Shown here: in pieces, positions 15,579-20,132 of the stretch
Layout of the letters: each line of letters starts with the position of its first letter
Numbering within the stretch: the stretch's first letter is position 1
Assembly: GCA_007130265.1 (NCBI GenBank)
Contig: SLST01000041.1
Span: forward strand, 1-20,132
DNA from: Spirochaetales bacterium
GTDB taxonomy: Bacteria > Spirochaetota > Spirochaetia > DSM-27196 > SLST01
Direction: 5' to 3'
DNA: 20,132 nt
The notes under the pieces: model-generated
What the model was told of the DNA's origin: nothing
Databases searched by the model: none
The model's input: only the letters and a program-made list of their open reading frames with translations
Made by a program: the position numbers and the translations under genes

Positions 15579-17625
15579 GCAGTTTGAGACACTCCTTGAC
15601 TCATACTCTCCCGAAGACCGGAAGGTGATCGTTCGGGCGGCGCTGAAGAGCCGCGAGCTGCACGAGGGGCAGATCCGCGAGAGCGGCGAGCCGTTCCTCG
15701 TGCACCCGCTTCAGGTCGCCGAGATACTGATGGGACTGCGCCTCGATGCAGCCGCTATCGTCAGTGCTCTGCTTCACGACGTGCTCGAAGACACCGTAAT
15801 GACGCGTGCCGACCTGCGTCAGGAGTTCGGCAAGGATGTCGAGCAACTCGTCAACGGAGTCACAAAGATCGCTGCGGTCAAGGCGAAGAACAAGAGCGTC
15901 CAGACGACAGAGACGATTCGAAAAATGCTCTTTGCGATGGTCAAGGATATCCGGGTCATCCTGATCAAGCTTGCAGACAAGCTTCACAATATGCGGACGC
16001 TCGAGTACAAGAAAGAGCATCGCCGGCGTGCCATCGCGCAGGAGACGCTCGACATTTACGCGCCGCTCGCCGGACGTCTCGGTATCGCGTGGCTCAAGGA
16101 CGAGCTCGAAGATCTCGCGCTCAAACACATCAACAAGGAAGCCTACGACCAGATCAAGGCCTATGTCGCTGAGAAGCGAAGCGAGCGCTCGGAGTACCTC
16201 GAGCGGATCGAAGCTTCTATCGTGGACGCGGCTGCAGACGCCGGCATCGCCATCTTTGTAGAAACCCGCGCCAAGCACTTCTACTCCATCTACGAGAAGA
16301 TGCGCCGCCGCGGCAAGGAACTCGACGAGATATTCGACCTGCTGGGCACCAGGGTCGTCTGTGACAACTCGACTCAGTGCTACGCACTGCTCGGTCTCGT
16401 CCATCGGATCTGGCCACCAATAGAGGGGCGGTTCAAGGACTACATCGCGATGCCCAAGGCGAACAAGTACCAGAGCCTGCATACGACGGTGATGGGATTC
16501 GACGGCAAACTGCTCGAGATTCAGATCCGTACCCGGGAGATGCATCAAATCGCCGAGTACGGAATCGCGGCGCACTGGGTCTACAAACAGGGGCTTACCC
16601 GCGAGGAAGCGCGATCGCACGATCTTGCCATCCTGAACCGTGTCCGCGATCTCGGAGGAGTCCGTCTTACGTCGAACGAGTTCCTCGAGGAGATCAAACA
16701 GGAGATACTCAAGGACTCGATCTACGTCTTCACGCCCAAGGGTGACGCGATTCAGCTACCTCGCGGAGCAACGGCGATCGACTTCGCGTACCACATCCAC
16801 ACAGAAGTCGGCCATCACACGATGGCCGCAAAGGCCGACGGCTCGATCATCCCGTTGCGCGCAGAGCTGACGAATACGCAAGTCATCGAGATCATCACCT
16901 CGCCGCATGCGCATCCGCACCTCAACTGGCTTCGCTACGCACGAACGACCAGGACCCGACAGAAGATTCGTCAGTGGCTCAACAAGCACGATGAGAGTCT
17001 GATTCTCGACAAGAGCATCGTTGCCCGCAAGAAGGCCGAACAGCCCGCGAAGTCGGCAACGACCGCGCAGTCCGCCAGGCGCGAACGGGCACAGCATGAG
17101 GCATCAGAAGGGTCGCACGAACCGACGACGGTGGTCGACACCAAGAAGATCGGCATTCGCGTTGGTGATGAACGCAACATGATGATCCATTTTGCTCAGT
17201 GCTGTCATCCGACGACCGGAGACGAGATTGTCGGCTATATCTCGCGGGGACGCGGCATCATCGTACATCGCCAGGACTGCACCAATCTGTCGGGAATCCC
17301 TGATTTCGAGACACGGTCGATCGAGGTCGAGTGGGAGACCGTCTCCCCGCGGGAGACGCGGAGATTCCGGGTCGTCGCACGTCGCACCTTTGACCTGTTC
17401 AGCGAGATAGAGGGTGCTATTCGCAAGTTCCACGGGAATCTCATTGAGGGCCGTGTGGAGGAGATCGGCGACGGACGGCTCGACGCGCAGTTCACCGTAG
17501 AGCTCGATCGGCGGGACGACTTCAAGAAGGTCATGAAGAGCGTCAGGTCGATCCCTCAGGTGCTCAACATCACGGCTGTCTCCGGCATGGGCGACCATCA
17601 CTATGCGGACACGGTCCCACGGTAG
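15562..17625 (+). CDS. rel: Bifunctional (p)ppGpp synthetase/hydrolase (Rel/SpoT)
   Basis: Makes and degrades the stringent-response alarmone (p)ppGpp. The 687-residue protein has the complete long-RSH layout. The HD hydrolase domain carries His-Asp at 72-73 (LLHDVLEDT) and the LADKLHNMRTL block (138-147). The synthetase domain has KHFYSIYEKM (238-247), YQSLHT (303-308) and EIQIRT (319-324). The RFKD motif (290-293) is the RxKD form found in bifunctional enzymes, not the ExDD form of synthetase-only RelA. TGS domain about 387-448; the zinc-finger-like region has HFAQCCHP (543-550) and HRQDC; the ACT domain is at about 598-672. The segment 488-525 is a variable Ala/Glu/Ser linker. Both activities should be intact. 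It overlaps prmC by 17 bases. Confidence 0.95.
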   Translation: MATTIEQFETLLDSYSPEDRKVIVRAALKSRELHEGQIRESGEPFLVHPLQVAEILMGLRLDAAAIVSALLHDVLEDTVMTRADLRQEFGKDVEQLVNGVTKIAAVKAKNKSVQTTETIRKMLFAMVKDIRVILIKLADKLHNMRTLEYKKEHRRRAIAQETLDIYAPLAGRLGIAWLKDELEDLALKHINKEAYDQIKAYVAEKRSERSEYLERIEASIVDAAADAGIAIFVETRAKHFYSIYEKMRRRGKELDEIFDLLGTRVVCDNSTQCYALLGLVHRIWPPIEGRFKDYIAMPKANKYQSLHTTVMGFDGKLLEIQIRTREMHQIAEYGIAAHWVYKQGLTREEARSHDLAILNRVRDLGGVRLTSNEFLEEIKQEILKDSIYVFTPKGDAIQLPRGATAIDFAYHIHTEVGHHTMAAKADGSIIPLRAELTNTQVIEIITSPHAHPHLNWLRYARTTRTRQKIRQWLNKHDESLILDKSIVARKKAEQPAKSATTAQSARRERAQHEASEGSHEPTTVVDTKKIGIRVGDERNMMIHFAQCCHPTTGDEIVGYISRGRGIIVHRQDCTNLSGIPDFETRSIEVEWETVSPRETRRFRVVARRTFDLFSEIEGAIRKFHGNLIEGRVEEIGDGRLDAQFTVELDRRDDFKKVMKSVRSIPQVLNITAVSGMGDHHYADTVPR

Positions 17626-17679
17626 GTACCGAAGAGCGGTGCGAGACGCCGACGAGCCGTACCGTAAGGGAGAGGAACC

Positions 17680-17886
17680 ATGGATACCTCATGCGAAATA
17701 CGGGCCACCATTCACGAGCTGAACAATGCACTCACCCGCATTCTCACCAGCGCCGAGCTGATCGCCTCCGATCCTGACGGTACGCACACGGCCGCCGATG
17801 CGCACACCATCCGCGCCGCCGCGCTCGACGGGCGCGACCTCGTCGCGAAGCTTCAGCGCAATATCGTCGAAAGCCTGACGCAATGA
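17680..17886 (+). CDS. Stand-alone histidine-kinase DHp-like microprotein
   Basis: A 68-residue protein with a clear Shine-Dalgarno site (AAGGGAG at 17666-17672, 7 bases spacing; AGGA also at 17673-17676). Residues 8-26 (RATIHELNNALTRILTSAE) match the H-box of NtrB/PAS-type sensor kinases, the usual form being HELNNxLTxIxGYAEL; His12 would be the phospho-acceptor. Residues 40-66 (AHTIRAAALDGRDLVAKLQRNI) match the second helix of the DHp hairpin. There is no ATPase domain, sensor domain or membrane segment, so if phosphorylated it would need another kinase. It might instead be a dimerisation or decoy module. Its stop overlaps the trmL ATG by 4 bases (ATGA), and it follows rel by 54 bases. The gene is real with good confidence; phosphotransfer is inference. 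Confidence 0.75.
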   Translation: MDTSCEIRATIHELNNALTRILTSAELIASDPDGTHTAADAHTIRAAALDGRDLVAKLQRNIVESLTQ

Positions 17887-18374
17887 ACATCGTTCTCGTG
17901 GAGCCGGAAATACCTCAGAATACGGGCAACGTCGCCCGCACCTGTGCCGCACTCGGAGCCACCCTTCACCTCGTTCACCCGCTCGGATTCCTGCTCGACG
18001 ATCGATCGCTCCGCCGCGCGGGACTCGACTACTGGCATCTGCTGCAGGTGCGCCACCATTGCTCATATGTCGACTTCTTGCCCGGCGCAGACCCGCACCA
18101 AGTGGTGCTCTTCACCAGCCGCTCGCGAGTCGCCTATACGCAGATCGAGTATTCAGACGACTCCTACCTCGTGTTCGGCAACGAGTCGCACGGATTGCCG
18201 CAGGAGATTCTCAACTCGCACACGGGACCGGTCGTAAGGATCCCAACCGTGAGCGAAGCGCGATGCCTGAACCTGAGCAACGCGGTGGCAGTCGCAGCGT
18301 ACGAGGCCGCCCGCCAGAGAGACTTCGCAGGCCTGCAGATGAGCCGAGATACCCGGCCTCGGCCCCGCGATTGA
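17883..18374 (+). CDS. trmL: tRNA (cytidine/uridine-34-2'-O)-methyltransferase, SPOUT class
   Basis: Methylates the ribose of the wobble base in tRNA-Leu isoacceptors in studied organisms, using S-adenosylmethionine bound in a trefoil knot. The 163-residue protein has the three SPOUT motifs: EPEIPQNTGNVARTCAALG (7-25), LVFGNESHGLP (96-106) and IPTVSEARCLNLSNAVAVAAYEA (120-142). Homologues usually have RSLNLSN or similar; here it is RCLNLSN, a mild change. The length is typical of TrmL rather than the longer TrmH/RlmB proteins. The start overlaps the upstream microprotein stop by 4 bases. Its own stop codon lies inside the -35 of the next promoter. Confidence 0.92.
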   Translation: MNIVLVEPEIPQNTGNVARTCAALGATLHLVHPLGFLLDDRSLRRAGLDYWHLLQVRHHCSYVDFLPGADPHQVVLFTSRSRVAYTQIEYSDDSYLVFGNESHGLPQEILNSHTGPVVRIPTVSEARCLNLSNAVAVAAYEAARQRDFAGLQMSRDTRPRPRD

Positions 18375-18399
18375 AGCCGGCGCCTTGCACGACTATGAT
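18371..18399 (+). promoter_or_regulatory. Sigma-70-like promoter for the NeuB-family gene
   Basis: TTGAAG (18371-18376, overlapping the trmL stop codon) and TATGAT (18394-18399, 5/6) are exactly 17 bases apart. The -10 ends 6 bases before the ATG at 18406, so transcription should begin at the start codon itself. No Shine-Dalgarno site is present. Confidence 0.5.
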
Positions 18400-18405
18400 G
18401 CTCAT

Positions 18406-19512
18406 ATGGTGGACACTTATATAGTGGCCGAGATCGGCACGTCACACAGAGGAGACGATGCGCTGGCGCGGGAACTGATTCACGCGGCTCGTGATGCGGG
18501 CGCCGACTGCGCGAAGTTTCAGTATGTCATTGCCGACGAGATCGTCCATCCTGCCACCGGCACCGTCGCGCTGCCCGGCGGAGCGACGGCGCTCTACGAA
18601 CGATTCAGGGCGCTCGAGCAGCCGCAGCAATTCTACGAGCGGTTACTGGAGGCCTGTAGATTGGCGGATATGGACTTTCTGTGCACGCCGTTCGGGGTCT
18701 CGAGCGCCCGCGCGCTGCGGGAGATCGGCCCGTCGGCCGTCAAGATCGCCTCTCCTGAGCTGAACCATACCGAACTCCTGCATGAAGTGGCCGGCTACGG
18801 CCTTCCGCTCATCATCAGCAGCGGCGTGTCGAAACTCTGCGACATTGAGTACGCACTCTCGGTAACCGATCGTCAGCGGGTGACGCTTCTGCATTGTATC
18901 ACCGCCTATCCGGCGCCGGAGGAAGAGTACAACCTCCGGCTCATACCTGCGCTTCGCGAGATCCTCGGTGTCCCGGTCGGTCTCTCGGACCACAGCGAGC
19001 ACCCGGAGCTCGTGCCGGGGCTGGCCGCCGCGCTCGGCGCGACGGTAGTGGAGAAGCACTTCACGCTCTCGCGCGAGGGCACGGGTCTCGACGACCCGAT
19101 CGCGATGGACCCGACGATGTTCACCCGAATGGCCGCGACGGTGCGTCGGGTGGACGCGATCCGTTCGTCCGATCCAGATGAGGGAAGCCGGAAGGTCATC
19201 CGCGAGTTCGAGAAGGAGTACGGTGCCTCCCGCGTCGAGGCGGTGCTCGGAACCGGGGTCAAACGCCTGTCGGCTCGAGAAGCCGGCTCGTATTGGACCA
19301 CGCGGCGGTCACTCCTGGCGGTCCGGGATCTGCCGGCCGGCCACGTGCTGCGAGGAGAGGACATCGCGCCGCTGCGCTCGGAGACGCTGAAACCGGGCCT
19401 GGAGCCGCGTTTCGCGGCAACGGTGGTCGGAGCGCGGCTTCAGAAGCCGCTGGACTCAGGCGAAGGGCTCAGCTGGGAACACCTGCTCATGCGTTCACGG
19501 CCCCTTCGTTGA
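18406..19512 (+). CDS. NeuB/SpsE-family nonulosonate-type synthase with SAF domain
   Basis: Enzymes of this family condense phosphoenolpyruvate with an N-acetyl-sugar to make sialic-acid-like nine-carbon sugars. The 368-residue protein has VAEIGTSHRG (8-16), CAKFQ (35-39, catalytic Lys), FLCTPFG (91-97), VKIASPELNHTELL (112-125), LLHCITAYPAP (161-171), GLSDHSEH (192-199) and VVEKHFTL (214-221). The C-terminal SAF antifreeze-like domain is at about 300-361 (RRSLLAVRDLPAGHVLRGEDI). At 227-230, where sialate synthases usually read GPDH or similar, it has GLDD followed by PIAMDP, so the acceptor sugar may differ. No other nonulosonate gene is visible. An in-frame TTG at 18385 lies upstream of the predicted transcript start and is rejected. 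It overlaps acnA tail-to-tail by 26 bases. Confidence 0.85.
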   Translation: MVDTYIVAEIGTSHRGDDALARELIHAARDAGADCAKFQYVIADEIVHPATGTVALPGGATALYERFRALEQPQQFYERLLEACRLADMDFLCTPFGVSSARALREIGPSAVKIASPELNHTELLHEVAGYGLPLIISSGVSKLCDIEYALSVTDRQRVTLLHCITAYPAPEEEYNLRLIPALREILGVPVGLSDHSEHPELVPGLAAALGATVVEKHFTLSREGTGLDDPIAMDPTMFTRMAATVRRVDAIRSSDPDEGSRKVIREFEKEYGASRVEAVLGTGVKRLSAREAGSYWTTRRSLLAVRDLPAGHVLRGEDIAPLRSETLKPGLEPRFAATVVGARLQKPLDSGEGLSWEHLLMRSRPLR

Positions 19513-20131
19513 GAAACCGACGCAGCACTGTCTGCAGGATGCCTCCGTTGCGGTAGTACTCGATCTCCACCGGCGTGTCCAGGCGACAAATCGCCGTGAA
19601 GCCGACGCGCCTACCGTCATCGCCGGTCGCAACGACGTCCACTTCCATCCCAGGGCGAACCTGGTCGTCTACGGCGATCGCAAACGACTCCCGACCGTTG
19701 AGGCCAAGGCTTTCGGCGGTGTCGCCGGGCTTGAACTGGAGCGGCAGCACGCCCATACCCACCAGATTGCTGCGGTGAATGCGCTCGTAGCTTTCGGCGA
19801 TAACGGCATGCACGCCGAGCAGGTAGGTTCCCTTGGCGGCCCAGTCCCGACTCGAGCCCATCCCGTAGTCCTTACCTCCGAGGATGAGCGTGGGCACACC
19901 CTCGCGCGCGTACCGCAGGCTTGCACTGTGAATATCCATCCGGTCGCCACTGGGGAAATGGACGGTAAGACTGCCTTCGGTATCGGCGGCGATCAGATTA
20001 CGAAATCGGATATTCGCGAAGGTACCCCGGGTCATAATCCGGTCGTTCCCGCGTCGACTGCCGTAGCTGTTGAAGTCTTCGGCCTTAACGCCCCCCTCGA
20101 GCAGGAACTGGCCGGCGGGACTCGACGGATC
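19487..20131 (-). CDS. acnA: Aconitate hydratase, C-terminal part (5' end outside window)
   Basis: Interconverts citrate and isocitrate in the TCA cycle. Only the C-terminal 214 residues are present; the frame runs open to the right edge. Read on the minus strand it begins with SPAGQFLLEGGVKAEDFNS and continues YGSRRGNDRIMTRGTFANIRF, a nearly invariant block of the AcnA/IRP family, followed by GKDYGMGSSRDWAAKGT with the substrate-binding arginine, the HRSNLVGMGVLPLQF block, and the typical C-terminal swivel domain. An in-frame ATG at 20035 lies in the middle of this conserved block and is not a start. The [4Fe-4S] cysteines lie in the missing part. The 3' end overlaps the convergent NeuB-family gene by 26 bases. 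Confidence 0.95.
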   Translation of the reverse strand, partial: DPSSPAGQFLLEGGVKAEDFNSYGSRRGNDRIMTRGTFANIRFRNLIAADTEGSLTVHFPSGDRMDIHSASLRYAREGVPTLILGGKDYGMGSSRDWAAKGTYLLGVHAVIAESYERIHRSNLVGMGVLPLQFKPGDTAESLGLNGRESFAIAVDDQVRPGMEVDVVATGDDGRRVGFTAICRLDTPVEIEYYRNGGILQTVLRRFLNEGAVNA

Positions 20132-20132
20132 T

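Noticed and set aside
17619..17665. ACGGTA and TACCGT arms between rel and the DHp-like gene as a terminator
   Set aside because: Six-base arms around a 35-base loop with no T-tract; not a convincing hairpin terminator.
18385..18405. TTG at 18385 as the start of the NeuB-family protein
   Set aside because: The seven extra residues add no family sequence and lie upstream of the predicted transcription start, between the -35 and -10.
19487..20035. A short complete gene starting at the ATG at 20035
   Set aside because: The frame continues upstream through highly conserved aconitase sequence to the window edge, so the ATG is internal.
1..20132. CRISPR arrays, tRNA or rRNA genes, insertion sequences, phage or defence genes
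   Set aside because: I looked for spaced repeats, cloverleaf-like segments, terminal inverted repeats, transposases and integrases and saw none.

Overview
This is a compact bacterial chromosome segment with high GC (roughly 60% or more by eye). It carries about 17 protein genes, several stop/start overlaps, no stretch over 100 bases without a gene, and no RNA gene, CRISPR array, insertion sequence or long repeat that I can see. Secreted beta-barrel and lipoprotein genes indicate a two-membrane (Gram-negative type) bacterium. The gene content (prfA-prmC-rel, SH3-type lipoprotein, rubredoxin, envelope proteins I cannot name) fits a GC-rich free-living spirochaete best, but no marker gene settles the phylum and this is only a moderate guess. 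The window reads as core or near-core genome rather than a mobile island. LAYOUT. 1-1857 (+): the tail of an outer-membrane beta-barrel protein overlapping a secreted protein of unknown function. 1948-3547 (+): the overlapping shikimate pair aroK-aroC. 3552-5174 (-): a LiaF-like membrane protein, a TIGR02757 protein with a DNA-glycosylase-like motif, and rubredoxin, ending 4 bases from the aroC stop. 5244-8587 (+): three envelope proteins (repeat lipoprotein, secreted protein, SH3 lipoprotein) running directly into an ABC-F ATPase and then a YdiJ-like FAD oxidase. 12200-18374 (+): a tightly overlapped run xthA, rhomboid protease, prfA, prmC, rel, a 68-residue stand-alone histidine-kinase DHp-like protein, trmL. 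18406-19512 (+): a NeuB/SpsE-family synthase, tail-to-tail overlapping the 3' end of acnA (-), which leaves the window at the right edge. HOW IT FITS TOGETHER. The 12200-18374 run is themed on translation and stress: release factor 1, its glutamine methyltransferase, the bifunctional (p)ppGpp enzyme and a tRNA wobble methyltransferase are read together, with a possible phosphotransfer microprotein between the last two. MOST INTERESTING POINTS. (1) The DHp-only microprotein at 17680-17886. (2) A recurrent layout in which first genes of transcription units lack a Shine-Dalgarno sequence but have a -10-like hexamer ending 6-11 bases before the start codon, suggesting leaderless mRNAs, while internal genes have clear Shine-Dalgarno sites. 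(3) A divergent promoter pair at 5181-5232 that appears to share one -35 sequence. (4) A VDTH glycosylase-like motif in the TIGR02757 protein. (5) An ABC-F protein whose second Q-loop lacks its usual glutamine.
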